A stretch of DNA of 64,000 nucleotides from Muricoccus roseus (lineage in GTDB: Bacteria > Pseudomonadota > Alphaproteobacteria > Acetobacterales > Acetobacteraceae). The stretch lies in assembly GCF_900141905.1 (NCBI RefSeq), contig NZ_FQZF01000023.1:1-64000 (forward strand). Reading direction: 5' to 3'. Both the position numbers and the translations under genes were made by a program. The notes under the pieces were generated by a model that had not been told where the DNA came from, did not search any database, and was given only the letters and a program-made list of their open reading frames with translations. Position 1 is the first letter of the stretch. Every line of letters starts with the position of its first letter. Shown here in pieces: positions 51,886-60,926 of this stretch.

Positions 51886-53475
51886 CTACTCCGCCGGCTG
51901 CGGGCCGGGCGCGGCACCGGCCGCGACCGAAGGCGCCGGCGTCACGCCGGCCGTGCGGATCGGCTGTCCTTGGGGCGGCTCGCCCTCATGGTGCCGCGGC
52001 GTCTGCGAGAAGAGCTTGAACAGGAACCAGATCCCTGCCCCGAAGACGACGAAATACACCACCACAAAGGCCGCAAGCGAGGTCGCCACCGCCGGCAACC
52101 CGATGGGCGAGACGCTGTCCGCCGTGCGCAGATGCCCATAGACGGTGAAGGGCTGCCGCCCCGCCTCCGTCACGATCCACCCCGCCGTCACCGCCACCAG
52201 CCCCGCCGGCCCCATCGCCACCGCCGCGCGCAGCAGCCAGGGCGTGTCGTACAGCCGCCCGCGCAACCGCATGAAGCCGCTGGCCAGCCCCAGCCCGATC
52301 ATCAGCAGCCCCAGCCCCACCATCACGCGGAAGGCGAAGAAGACCAGCGGGATGTTGGTGGGCCAGAACTCGCGCGGAATGTCCTTCAGCCCGCGCACCT
52401 CGCCATCCCAGGAATGGGTGAGATAGAGGCTGGCGAAATTCGGAATCCCGATCGCCATCCGCGTCCGCTCCTGCTCCGCGTCCGGAATGCCGAAGAGGAT
52501 GGAGGGCGCGCCGCGCTCCGTCTCGAAATGCCCTTCCATCGCCGCCACCTTGGCGGGCTGGTGCTCATAGGTGTTGGTGCCGTGCAGGTCCCCCAGCACC
52601 GCCTGGATGGGCGCGACGACCAGCAGCATCCACATCGCCATGGAGAACATGAGCTTCGCGCGCGGGTTCAGCCCGCGCTCGCTCTCCTCCGTGCCGCGCT
52701 CCTCGCCCGCGCTGCCGGGGCTGGGCCGGTTCGGCGCCTCGGCACCCTCCACCAGCGCCTGGCCCGGATCATGGAAGCGCGCCGCCGTGCCCGAATCCAT
52801 CCCCGCGTCGCGCACCGGCTCCTCGCCGCGCCGCTCCCGCAGCAGGTGCCACGCGCCCACCGCGCCGACGATCAGCGCTGTCGTCAGATACGCGCCCGTC
52901 ACCGTATGCGCGAGGCGGAAGGGAAAGGACGGGTTGAAGATGATTGCCCACCAGTCCTCCGGTATGAAGCGCCCATCCGGCGTCACCGAGAAGCCGGCCG
53001 GCGTGTGCATCCAGGAATTCGCCGAGAGGATCCAGAAAGCGGAGAAGAAGGTGCCGATCGCCACGAGCGAAGTGGCGAGCATGTGCAGCCCCTTCCCCAC
53101 CCGGTTCAGCCCGAACAGCATCACGCCGAGGAATCCTGCCTCCAGGAAGAAGGCCGTCAGCACCTCGTATCCCATCAGCGGCCCGATCACCGGCCCCGCC
53201 TTGTCCGACAGGACCGACCAGTTCGTGCCGAACTGGTACGACATCACGATCCCCGACACGACGCCCATCGCGAAAGCCACCGCGAAGATCTTCAGCCAGT
53301 AGCGGAAGGTGTCGAGATAGACCGCCTTCCCCGTCCAGAGCCAAAGCCCCTCCAGCACCGCGAGGTAGCTGGCAAGCCCGATGGTGAAGGCGGGAAACAG
53401 GAAATGCCAGACCACCACGAAGGCGAACTGGAAGCGCGCGAGATCCAGCGCGCTCGGCAAAAGGGCGTCGATCAT
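51886..53475 (-). CDS. cydA: Cytochrome bd-type quinol oxidase subunit I
   Basis: 529 residues. The haem ligand His 23 is in FAFVVVWHFLFPAFTIGLAS; SYQFGTNWSVLSDKAGPVIG, NSWMHTPAGFSVTPDGRFIP and the Q-loop region with PNFASLYLTHSWDGEVRGL are conserved; the late GRQPFTVYGHLRTADSVSP is the bd-family tail motif. The insert RRGEEPVRDAGMDSG to ERGTEESERGLNPRA (about 245-275) is longer than usual and hydrophilic. The Q-loop and PFTVYG motif suggest the cyanide-insensitive (CIO) class, but this is inference. The operon order is cydA-cydB-accessory, typical for low-oxygen respiration. Confidence 0.95.
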   Translation of the reverse strand: MIDALLPSALDLARFQFAFVVVWHFLFPAFTIGLASYLAVLEGLWLWTGKAVYLDTFRYWLKIFAVAFAMGVVSGIVMSYQFGTNWSVLSDKAGPVIGPLMGYEVLTAFFLEAGFLGVMLFGLNRVGKGLHMLATSLVAIGTFFSAFWILSANSWMHTPAGFSVTPDGRFIPEDWWAIIFNPSFPFRLAHTVTGAYLTTALIVGAVGAWHLLRERRGEEPVRDAGMDSGTAARFHDPGQALVEGAEAPNRPSPGSAGEERGTEESERGLNPRAKLMFSMAMWMLLVVAPIQAVLGDLHGTNTYEHQPAKVAAMEGHFETERGAPSILFGIPDAEQERTRMAIGIPNFASLYLTHSWDGEVRGLKDIPREFWPTNIPLVFFAFRVMVGLGLLMIGLGLASGFMRLRGRLYDTPWLLRAAVAMGPAGLVAVTAGWIVTEAGRQPFTVYGHLRTADSVSPIGLPAVATSLAAFVVVYFVVFGAGIWFLFKLFSQTPRHHEGEPPQGQPIRTAGVTPAPSVAAGAAPGPQPAE

Positions 53476-53752
53476 CGGTCAGGGGACCCCCAGGCATTCC
53501 CGATGCTCACCTTGTGGCGCAAGCATCCATTCGCCAATGCCGGCACGGGCTTCGCACGCGCTGTTGACCGGAACGAGGTTCATGAGATCCCGCATGCCGG
53601 AACGCATGTCACACCACGCCCGCATAGGTGCGCGAATCCTCGCGCAGCACGGCCGCCACCATCTCCAGCGAATGCCGCAGCCCGGCCCGGTCCGTCGGCC
53701 CCAAGCGCCAGCCATCCGGCCATCGCCAGACAATACCGGCGGATCGTCCGGC
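53476..53752 (-). other. Region with possible short gene remnants upstream of cydA
   Basis: 277 bp between the cydA start and the DUF983 pseudogene. On the minus strand an open stretch without a proper start reads DGWRLGPTDRAGLRHSLEMV and ends EDSRTYAGVV at a stop near 53617. It is coding-like in composition but matches nothing I recognise. The remaining part must contain the cydA promoter; no clear -35/-10 pair stands out. Confidence 0.4.
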
Positions 53753-53991
53753 TCAGGAACCGGCCCGCATCACGGGCCGGCGCTCCTCCGCGTTGTGGAT
53801 GAACTGCGAGCAGACCAGCCAGCCCGCGAAGACCGTCACCGGCACCGCCACGGTGGACATCACGAAGAAGGCCGGGCGCAGCCACAGGAGCCGGAGAAAA
53901 GATGCCCCTCGCCGCAATACGGGCAGAGCCCGCGCACCCCGAGCGCGAAGGGGGAACGCCCTTCGGCGAGCCGCGACATGTCCTGGTCCAT
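53753..53991 (-). pseudogene. DUF983 protein gene, frameshifted and internally deleted
   Basis: On the minus strand MDQDMSRLAEGRSPFALGVR then GLCPYCGEGHLFSG is the zinc-ribbon N-terminus of DUF983 membrane proteins. It is followed, in a different frame, by LRPAFFVMSTVAVPVTVFAG and WLVCSQFIHNAEERRPV, resembling the first membrane helix of the same family and then unrelated sequence. The whole is about 80 codons instead of about 120-130, lacks the second cysteine pair and the later helices, and needs a frame change between the halves. It therefore appears to be a decayed gene. The stretch 53992-54110 holds no gene. Confidence 0.6.
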
Positions 53992-54110
53992 CACCGCCAT
54001 CCCATCCGCGGGGCCATCGCGCCCCTGCCCGGATATGGCGGCCCGTCACCGGAGCCCTCAACCAGATTGCCCGCGGACAATGCCGCGGGATTGCATGGAA
54101 AAGGCCCGGC

Positions 54111-54437
54111 TCAGCCGGTCACCCGCCCATGCTCCACCTCCAGCCGCACCACGCCGACGACCGAGCGGAGATTGCCCGCCACCAGATGCACCATGCCCTC
54201 CGGCAGCGTCACCGCGATCTCCACCCGCATCGCCGCCCCCTCGCGCCCGGCCCGCAGCCGGTCCGGCACCAAGTCCCGCTTGGCGAGGGGCTGGAGCAGC
54301 CGCGGCAACAGGCCCGGCGAGGGCTCCGCCTTCAGCAAGTAGCGCACGCAGAGAACACGCTCCCCCTCCTCCTCGGCGGCGGGGCAAAGGGCAGCGGAGA
54401 CAGGCGCCAGAACGGCACCGGGAACAGCATCGAACAT
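54111..54437 (-). CDS. ACT-domain protein (acetolactate synthase small subunit-like)
   Basis: 108 residues. RVLCVRYLLKAEPSPGLLPR then LLQPLAKRDLVPDRLRAGRE and MRVEIAVTLPEGMVHLVAGN show the beta-alpha-beta-beta-alpha-beta order of a single ACT domain, like IlvM/IlvN-type regulators. No ilvB-like gene is nearby, so it may bind an amino acid as a free-standing regulator. An extra N-terminal segment (about 1-25) is unlike the family. The 259-bp gap upstream (54438-54696) has GC-rich inverted repeats but no gene. Confidence 0.6.
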   Translation of the reverse strand: MFDAVPGAVLAPVSAALCPAAEEEGERVLCVRYLLKAEPSPGLLPRLLQPLAKRDLVPDRLRAGREGAAMRVEIAVTLPEGMVHLVAGNLRSVVGVVRLEVEHGRVTG

Positions 54438-54696
54438 CGGGGAACTCTTTTCTTCCGAAGGGTGGGCGGGGCAGCGTGCCCGGCCGCCCGCCCGCGCGGC
54501 GCAGGCCCAAAGCCCGCGCGCCGGTCAGACGACCGGGCGGGTAATTCGGCGCATTCGGCGCCCGCATGAGGTTCGGAAGAACGACATGCCCAGCACAGTA
54601 GGGGCCGGAAACCGCAACGCAAGCCCCCAGACGAGGGGCAGCCATGCGCCCCGCGCTTGGCCGACCTCCCCGCAGGCGTCAGAGGCCGGGGCGGTG

Positions 54697-57054
54697 CTAC
54701 GCCGCGGCCGCCTTGGCCTCCGCCTCCGCGGCCTCCTCCTCCGCCGTCTTCCGCCAGGGCGAGTTGATCTTGATCCCCTCGGCCTCGAAGCGCGCCTGGA
54801 TCCGGCGGTTCAGCTCCCGCGTCACCGGCCAGCGCTGGGACGGGTCGGTCTTCATCCGCGCCCGCACCACCACGCCCGTCTCCAGCAGCTTGTCCACGCC
54901 CATCACGTCGATCTCGTCACGCGTGGCGGAGGCCCAGCGCGGCTCCTGCCGCATCTCGGCCGAGATCTCCTTCAGCACCTTGCCCACCTGGTCCGTGTCC
55001 TCGCCATAGGGCAGGGCGATGTCGACCACCGCGAAGGCGAAGTCCCGCGTCATGTTCGTCACCGAGGTCACGGCGCTGAAGGGCACGATATGCACCGCCC
55101 CATCCAGCGCCCGCAGCCGGATGGACCGGATGGAGAGCTGCTCCACCACCCCCGTCATCTGCGGCATGCCCAGCGTCACCGTGTCGCCCACCGCCACCGC
55201 ATCCTCCAGCAGCAGGAACATGCCGGTGATCACGTCCTTGACCAGCGTCTGCGAACCGAAGCCGATGGCCACGCCGACCACACCGGCACCGGCGATCAGC
55301 GGTGCCACGTTCACCCCGATCTCACTCAGCACGTTCAGCCCGACGAAGATGAGGATGACGATCAGCAGCGCCGTCCGCAGCATCGGCAGCAGCGTACGGA
55401 TCCGCGCCGAGCGCGCGGCCTGCGTATCCCGCGAAAGCTTGGCCAGCCGCCGCTGGATGGCGGCGTTCGAAACCTCCCACACCGTCACCGCCGCCAGCGC
55501 CGTCAGCCCGATCGAGACGATGCTGCCCACCACCCGCGCGCCGAGCTGCCCGCGTCCGAACCAGCCGAAGGCCTCGATCCCCCAGGTCTCCAGCAGGAAC
55601 AGCAGCGCGATGATGGTGACGATGGCCGAGACGATGCCCTTCAGCACCGGCAGGTAGCGGTTCGCCCGCAGCTCCAGCCCGGGATAGCGCTTCGCCAGAT
55701 CGGGCGTGATGCGGAAGCCCCGCTCCAGCAGGCGCCGCAGCCCGTAATCCACCAGCTTGGCCACGCCCAGCACCGCCAGCGTCAGCGCGCTCGCCCGCAG
55801 CAGCCGCTCGAAGCCGTCGCGCACCTCCAGCGCCCAAACGCCCCACAGCGCCAGCAGGTAGAGGATGGCCAGCACATGCCACACCTCCGCCAGCCGGTCC
55901 CGCAGCGCGCGGAACATCCGGCGCGAACGGTCCGGATGGTCGCCCGGCTTCAGCTCCGGCGCCCGCAGCCGTTCCGCCACCAGGTGCCGGTTCTGCATCA
56001 CTACGATGATGAGGAAGAGCGAGACGACCAGCAGGCAGAAGCGCGAGATGGCGTCATACACCGCCCAGGGCACGCCGAAGAGCAGCCCCGCCTCCGCCAC
56101 CGCCCAGCCCACCACCAGCACCGCCACGATCCGCCGCAGCCAGATGGTAATGTAGGCCGCCGTCTCGTCCTGCATCGGCACGAGCCGCAGATGCGCGGAA
56201 TTGGGCGAGAACAGCATCCGGCTGGCCAGCATCACCGCGCGGATGGCGATGTAGGCGTTGTTCGCCAGCAGCAGCACCAGCTCCGTCGTCGGCAGCGGCT
56301 GCACGGCCCGGATCAGGCCATAGGAGATGATGGCGAAGGCGCCCACCGGCAGCAGGTCCAGCACCAGCCGCGCCAGCACATAGGGAATGCGCCGCAGCCA
56401 GGTCCACAGATTCGCCCGCTCGGGCGCCAGCGTATCCAGCCGGTCCCGCCACCGCGCCAGCAGGCGCCAGACCATCCATTCGGCCAGCAGCCCCATCCCG
56501 AAGAGCAGCGCCAGCTTCCAGGAGGCATCGAGCACCCGCGCCTGCGTCACCGGGTCCCGCGCCACGCCCGAGGCCCAGGAGACGATGTTCGGCAGGTCCG
56601 TCAGCGCATTGGCGCCGGCCACGATCTGGTCCGAAAGCGCCGCCAGCCGCTGGGAAGCCCCCATCAGCAGCTGCGCCCCCAGCGTGTTCGGCGCCAGGAT
56701 CCCCGCCTCCGCCGGCGCCTCGGCCGGCGCTGCGGCGGGAGGGGCGGCTGCGGGCGGCGTGGCCGGAGCCGCCCCTCCCGCCGGGGCCGGCACGGGCGCC
56801 TGGCCGGCAGCCGGCGCCGACGAGGGAGCCGTCCCCGCCCGGGAAGCCGCCGAAAGCGCCTCCAGGTTCCGGATCAGCTCCGCCCGCCGAGCATCGTCCC
56901 GCAGCACGCCCAGCAGCCGCTCCGCCTCCGACCCCGCCGGGGCCGGGGCCGCCGCCGCCGGGGCGGCGGGCGCGCCCCGCGCCGGCGCCTGGGCCAGGGC
57001 CGGCGCGCCGAACAGCAGCGCCAGCAGCGTCAGGATCGATGATGAAATCCGCAT
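54697..57054 (-). CDS. Large mechanosensitive ion channel (MscS family)
   Basis: 785 residues with a signal peptide (MRISSSILTLLALLFGAPAL, cleavage after ALAQ). An Ala/Pro-rich periplasmic stretch (about 22-120) precedes about ten or eleven membrane helices. The MscS core contains GVNVAPLIAGAGVVGVAIGF-GSQTLVKDVITGMFLLLED (pore helix TM3, about 575-615), VGDTVTLGMPQMTGVVEQLS and a C-terminal domain ending KINSPWRKTAEEEAAEAEAK. It resembles YjeP/MscK-like extended channels that release solutes on osmotic downshock. ATG 57054 gives the signal peptide; a longer frame upstream is not signal-like. It is convergent with none and follows the serine protease gene at 78 bp. Confidence 0.9.
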   Translation of the reverse strand: MRISSSILTLLALLFGAPALAQAPARGAPAAPAAAAPAPAGSEAERLLGVLRDDARRAELIRNLEALSAASRAGTAPSSAPAAGQAPVPAPAGGAAPATPPAAAPPAAAPAEAPAEAGILAPNTLGAQLLMGASQRLAALSDQIVAGANALTDLPNIVSWASGVARDPVTQARVLDASWKLALLFGMGLLAEWMVWRLLARWRDRLDTLAPERANLWTWLRRIPYVLARLVLDLLPVGAFAIISYGLIRAVQPLPTTELVLLLANNAYIAIRAVMLASRMLFSPNSAHLRLVPMQDETAAYITIWLRRIVAVLVVGWAVAEAGLLFGVPWAVYDAISRFCLLVVSLFLIIVVMQNRHLVAERLRAPELKPGDHPDRSRRMFRALRDRLAEVWHVLAILYLLALWGVWALEVRDGFERLLRASALTLAVLGVAKLVDYGLRRLLERGFRITPDLAKRYPGLELRANRYLPVLKGIVSAIVTIIALLFLLETWGIEAFGWFGRGQLGARVVGSIVSIGLTALAAVTVWEVSNAAIQRRLAKLSRDTQAARSARIRTLLPMLRTALLIVILIFVGLNVLSEIGVNVAPLIAGAGVVGVAIGFGSQTLVKDVITGMFLLLEDAVAVGDTVTLGMPQMTGVVEQLSIRSIRLRALDGAVHIVPFSAVTSVTNMTRDFAFAVVDIALPYGEDTDQVGKVLKEISAEMRQEPRWASATRDEIDVMGVDKLLETGVVVRARMKTDPSQRWPVTRELNRRIQARFEAEGIKINSPWRKTAEEEAAEAEAKAAAA

Positions 57055-57132
57055 GGAACGAGGTTGGACCCCAGCGCATCCGCCCCGGTCAAGCACCCGC
57101 CCGCCTCCCCCGCCCCCGGACCCCCGCTGCCG

Positions 57133-58206
57133 CTACTTCTCGCAGCGGATGAAGACGGTGGCCCGCTCCGCGATCTCCCCCACATCCGCCGCGCTGCGGT
57201 CCGTCCCGTTGCTCCGCGCCGCCGCCGGGGAAACCCCCGCCGCGCGCAGGAAGGCCGCCGCGCGCTCCCCCTTCACCGCGAAGTTGATGTTCTGGGCGAT
57301 GTCCCCCGTCCGCCCGGCCACCGCCTGGGCATTCAACTTGGACACCACCACCCCCACCACATTCCCCTGCATGTCCAGCAGCGGCCCGCCGGAATTGCCC
57401 GGCTGCACCGGGGCGCTGATCTGAATCTGGTCCGGATTGTCCCGCAGCCCGGCCAGCCCGTTCACCTCGCCCCGCGTCAGCTTCGCATCCGAGGAGAGCA
57501 GCCCCGTCAGCGGGAAGCCATAGGCCACCACCCCCTCCCCGCGCCGCACCGGCGGGTCCTGCCGGAAGGCCAGCACCGGCCCGCTCAGCCCGGGCACCGT
57601 CAGCAGCGCCAGGTCCAGCCGCGCATCGGTCCGCGCCGGCGGCACGGCGGCGTGGTTGCGGCCATCAGGCCCCCGCACCAGCACCCGGTCGCAGCCATCC
57701 ACCACATGCCGGTTGGTCATCACCCGCTCGCCGGCCACCAGGAAGCCCGTCCCGGTCGCCGCCCGCACCCCCGGCCGCGGCAAGGCCTGCGGCGCCGTGG
57801 GCTGCTCGGGCGAAGGGCGCACGATGCTCCCGGCGGCGGCCACCATCCCCGCATCCAGCGTCACGTCGCGCTGCGCGCAGATCTCCTGGTTCCGCGCAAC
57901 CGCCTCCCGCCCGTCCTGCAAGACCAGCCGCAGGTCGAAGCGGCACCCGGCCTGCGGATTGGGGCGCAGCCGGTAGCCGGCATCATCCGGCAGCGGGCGC
58001 GGCAGCAGGTTGTTGCCCCAGTCCGGCCGCCCGCTCCGCACGGCATGCAGCGCCGTCGCGGGCTGCCCCGTCCGGTTGATCACCCGGAAGCCCTGCTCGG
58101 CCGCCGCGGCCGTGGGCGGCGTGTCCGGCGCCTGGGCCATGGCGGGGGCCGGGCCCAGGGCGGGGGCCGAGAGGAGAAGGGCGGAGGCAAGAAGAAGAGC
58201 GCGCAT
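57133..58206 (-). CDS. Exported trypsin-like serine protease
   Basis: 357 residues. Signal peptide MRALLLASALLLSAPALGPA (cleavage after AMAQ). An N-terminal domain (about 35-120) contains two Cys in QAGCRFDLRLV and NQEICAQRD. The trypsin-like domain (about 150-345) has His 167 in TNRHVVDGC, Asp 198 in DARLDLALL and Ser 272 in QPGNSGGPLLD. It is a DegP-like protease core without PDZ domains, acting in the periplasm. A second C-terminal region SPAAARSNGTDRSAADVGEI has no match. It is probably monocistronic upstream of the channel gene. Confidence 0.85.
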   Translation of the reverse strand: MRALLLASALLLSAPALGPAPAMAQAPDTPPTAAAAEQGFRVINRTGQPATALHAVRSGRPDWGNNLLPRPLPDDAGYRLRPNPQAGCRFDLRLVLQDGREAVARNQEICAQRDVTLDAGMVAAAGSIVRPSPEQPTAPQALPRPGVRAATGTGFLVAGERVMTNRHVVDGCDRVLVRGPDGRNHAAVPPARTDARLDLALLTVPGLSGPVLAFRQDPPVRRGEGVVAYGFPLTGLLSSDAKLTRGEVNGLAGLRDNPDQIQISAPVQPGNSGGPLLDMQGNVVGVVVSKLNAQAVAGRTGDIAQNINFAVKGERAAAFLRAAGVSPAAARSNGTDRSAADVGEIAERATVFIRCEK

Positions 58207-58509
58207 GGCACGGCGATGTGTGGAAGCCGCAGCACAACGTCAATGCATGAAGAAGCCCGAACCAGGCACGCCGAACCGGCAACGCCCATGCCACCAAGCC
58301 TGGCCGGGAAGGCAAACCCCTGACTCCGTTGAGGAACCACCGCCCGGACGCCAGGAGGAACAGCCATTCAGCCCTTGCCCAGGCGGCTGGCAGATCAGCC
58401 TGCCACCCGCCCGGGGCCGCCCCGCGGCCCTCGGGGCCGCCCCTCGGCCGCCGCCACCCTGTCGCCCATGCCCCGGGCGATAGGGCCGGCCAGCGCCCGC
58501 CCCCGCCTC
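58207..58509. other. Intergenic stretch, no gene seen
   Basis: 303 bp between the protease start and the chemoreceptor stop. It contains a run of overlapping inverted repeats rich in GGGGCCGCC and CCGCGGCCC (about 58417-58460) that could end the chemoreceptor transcript on the minus strand. No coding pattern with a start and ribosome site was found. Confidence 0.5.
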
Positions 58510-60690
58510 TCAGGCGGCGCCGAGCTTGCCGACGAAGCTCGTCACCGTCCCCCGCAGCTCGACCGCCTGCTTGGTCAGGTGCTCCGCCGCGCCGAGAAGC
58601 TGCCCGGCGGACGCCCCGGTCTCCGTCGCCGCCTGGCTGACACTTCCGATCGTGTCCGTCACCGCCCGCGTCCCGTCCGAGGCCTGGGCCACGTTCGAGG
58701 CGATCTCCTTCGTGGCCGCGTGCTGCTCCTCGATCGCCGAGGCGATGGTCGTGGCGATCTCGTTCATCTGGCCGACCACGGCGGAGACATTGCGGATCAC
58801 GCCCACCGTCTCGGCGGTCACGCGCTGCATGTCGGACACCTGGTTGGAGATGTCCTCCGTCGCCCGCGCGGTCTGCGCGGCGAGGGACTTCACCTCCCCC
58901 GCGACCACGGCGAAGCCCTTCCCGGCATCACCCGCGCGCGCGGCCTCGATCGTCGCGTTCAGCGCCAGCAGGTTCGTCTGGGCCGCGATGTTCGAGATCA
59001 GGCGGACGATATTGCCGATCTGCTCCGCCGTGGCCGTCAGGCCGGTCACCTGCCCATTGGCCTGCTCGGCCGATTCCACCGCCTGCTGAACCACGACGGT
59101 CGAGCGCTGCACCTGCAGGCTGATCTCCTGCACCGAGGCCGTGAGCTGCTCGGTCGCATTGGCCACCGCCAGAACATTCGTGCTCGCCCGGTCCGCCGAG
59201 CGGAACACGCTCACCGCCTGCTCCGCCGTCTGCTCGGCCGAGGAGTTCATGGCCCGCGCCGTCTGGCCCATCGTCCTCGCCGCCGTGTCGAGGCCGGCCA
59301 CCACATCCGTCATGCTGGCATCCAGCTCGGCCGCGAGGCTCTGCATGAGGCTCTTCCGCAGCCCGGCGGCCTCGGCCTCCTGCTGCTCCCGCTGGAGCGC
59401 GGCGGCCTGCAGCGTGTCCTGCATCTCGCGCAGCGCTTTCGCCAGCACCCCGACCTCGTCCTCCTGCGTCACCTCCAGCCGCTGGTCCAGCCGGCCGCCC
59501 GCCACGCCCTCCGCGAAGCTCGCGCAGGCCCGCACCGGCCGCGCCATGCCGCGAGCGACGAAAAGGGCGAGCGCGATCCCGATGGCAAGCACCGCGCCGG
59601 CCGTCAGAAGCTGCCATGTCGCCGCCGAGGCGTTGCGCCCCGCGAGCGACTGCTGCAGCGCCGTCACCTCGGAAAGCGCCACGTCGCGCGGCACCTGGAT
59701 GAGCACCGCCCAGGGCTTACCCGTGCCGGCCATGGTGATGGGGGAGAAGACCCGGAACCGGCCCGTGGCCTCGTCGAGGTTCACCTGAGGCTCCCCCCGG
59801 CGGATCACGTCCAGGTCGCTCCGCCAGTTCCCGGAGCCTGCCTCGAAGGAACGCCCGATCAGCTGCGGCCGCGCGCTGTCCGCGACCACCAGGCCCATAT
59901 TGCTGAGGATCGTCACCTCCGCACGCCCGCCGAAAAGCTGGCGCGCGGCCTGGGTCGCCAAACCCTGCACGAATTCCAGGTCGAAATCCGCGCCGGCAAC
60001 GCCGAGGAAGCGCCCCCCGTTCACGATCGGCACCGACAGCGTCGCCAGGTTCACATTCCGGCCCTGCACCACATAGGGCAGCGGGTCCAGCACGCTTTCC
60101 GCACCGGTTTCCTGCGGGCCGATATACCACCCGCCCTTCATCACGCCGTTCGGATGCAGCTCGCGGCTGTCATACTCGACCAGCGGCTGCATCGCGATCC
60201 GGCCGCCCTGTCCGCGGTTCCAGTAGGGAATGAACCGGCCCGTGCCGTCGGTGCCGGTCTCCCGCCGGTTGCGATACTCCGCATCGAGCCCGTCGAGCGC
60301 GTTCGGCTCCCAGGCCGTGTAGGTGCCGTTGAAGCGCGGCTCGCTCTCCAGCACCCGCTTCAGGATCTCGTTGATCTGCTGGCGCCTGGCAGCCACCGGG
60401 GTCGCGGCACCGGTGGTGTCGTCCGCGATCACGGAGAAGATCCGGGCCATGTTCCGCGCCGCGTTCATCGCGGTCCTGAACTCCAGCCGGATCGTGCTCG
60501 CCCGGTCCGCCGCGGCGGAGGCCAAGGCCTCCCGGGTCCGCCTGTCGAGGACGCTGCTGACATTCTCGGCAACATAGTCGCTCGTCCTGGAAGCCGAGAC
60601 GAGATTGAAGCTTGTCAGCACTGTTCCACCGGCCAGCAGGCACGCGCCCGCGAACAGGGCGATGCGCGTCTGCATCGAGCGAATCTTCAT
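58510..60690 (-). CDS. Methyl-accepting chemotaxis protein with double Cache sensor
   Basis: 726 residues. First membrane helix about 8-32; periplasmic dCache-type domain about 35-350 with [39 protein letters not shown] and [20 protein letters not shown]; second helix about 355-378; HAMP about 379-435; signalling domain with the tip sequence [20 protein letters not shown]-type ([25 protein letters not shown]). It senses a small periplasmic ligand, often an amino or organic acid, and signals to CheA. ATG 60690 has GAGG at 6 bp and begins [15 protein letters not shown]; the frame would allow five more residues. No che genes are nearby. The 236-bp gap 60691-60926 carries its promoter. Confidence 0.92.
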   Translation of the reverse strand: MKIRSMQTRIALFAGACLLAGGTVLTSFNLVSASRTSDYVAENVSSVLDRRTREALASAAADRASTIRLEFRTAMNAARNMARIFSVIADDTTGAATPVAARRQQINEILKRVLESEPRFNGTYTAWEPNALDGLDAEYRNRRETGTDGTGRFIPYWNRGQGGRIAMQPLVEYDSRELHPNGVMKGGWYIGPQETGAESVLDPLPYVVQGRNVNLATLSVPIVNGGRFLGVAGADFDLEFVQGLATQAARQLFGGRAEVTILSNMGLVVADSARPQLIGRSFEAGSGNWRSDLDVIRRGEPQVNLDEATGRFRVFSPITMAGTGKPWAVLIQVPRDVALSEVTALQQSLAGRNASAATWQLLTAGAVLAIGIALALFVARGMARPVRACASFAEGVAGGRLDQRLEVTQEDEVGVLAKALREMQDTLQAAALQREQQEAEAAGLRKSLMQSLAAELDASMTDVVAGLDTAARTMGQTARAMNSSAEQTAEQAVSVFRSADRASTNVLAVANATEQLTASVQEISLQVQRSTVVVQQAVESAEQANGQVTGLTATAEQIGNIVRLISNIAAQTNLLALNATIEAARAGDAGKGFAVVAGEVKSLAAQTARATEDISNQVSDMQRVTAETVGVIRNVSAVVGQMNEIATTIASAIEEQHAATKEIASNVAQASDGTRAVTDTIGSVSQAATETGASAGQLLGAAEHLTKQAVELRGTVTSFVGKLGAA

Positions 60691-60926
60691 TGGAACCTCG
60701 GTCACCGCGCTGAAGCGGAGTCATTTTGAATGCGCCGCAGCGTCGCCGATTTGCATTTCACGGCGCTTAATGGGGCACGGCCATTCGTCGCCGCCGGCCC
60801 GCGCCCGGCACCCGAGGCGCCCCTCCCGCCCGGGCGATCGAAAAAGACGTTGGGCCGAAAACACGGCCTTCCACGGAGAGAGGAGGAGCCCCCTCCCTTC
60901 CTCCGGAAGGAGCCGGCCGGCCTGGG

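Noticed and set aside
54586-57042. Very long open frame on the plus strand, antisense to the MscS gene
   Set aside because: High GC with strong third-position bias keeps antisense frames open. The translation is His/Arg/Gln-rich with no family pattern, while the minus strand encodes a clear channel protein.
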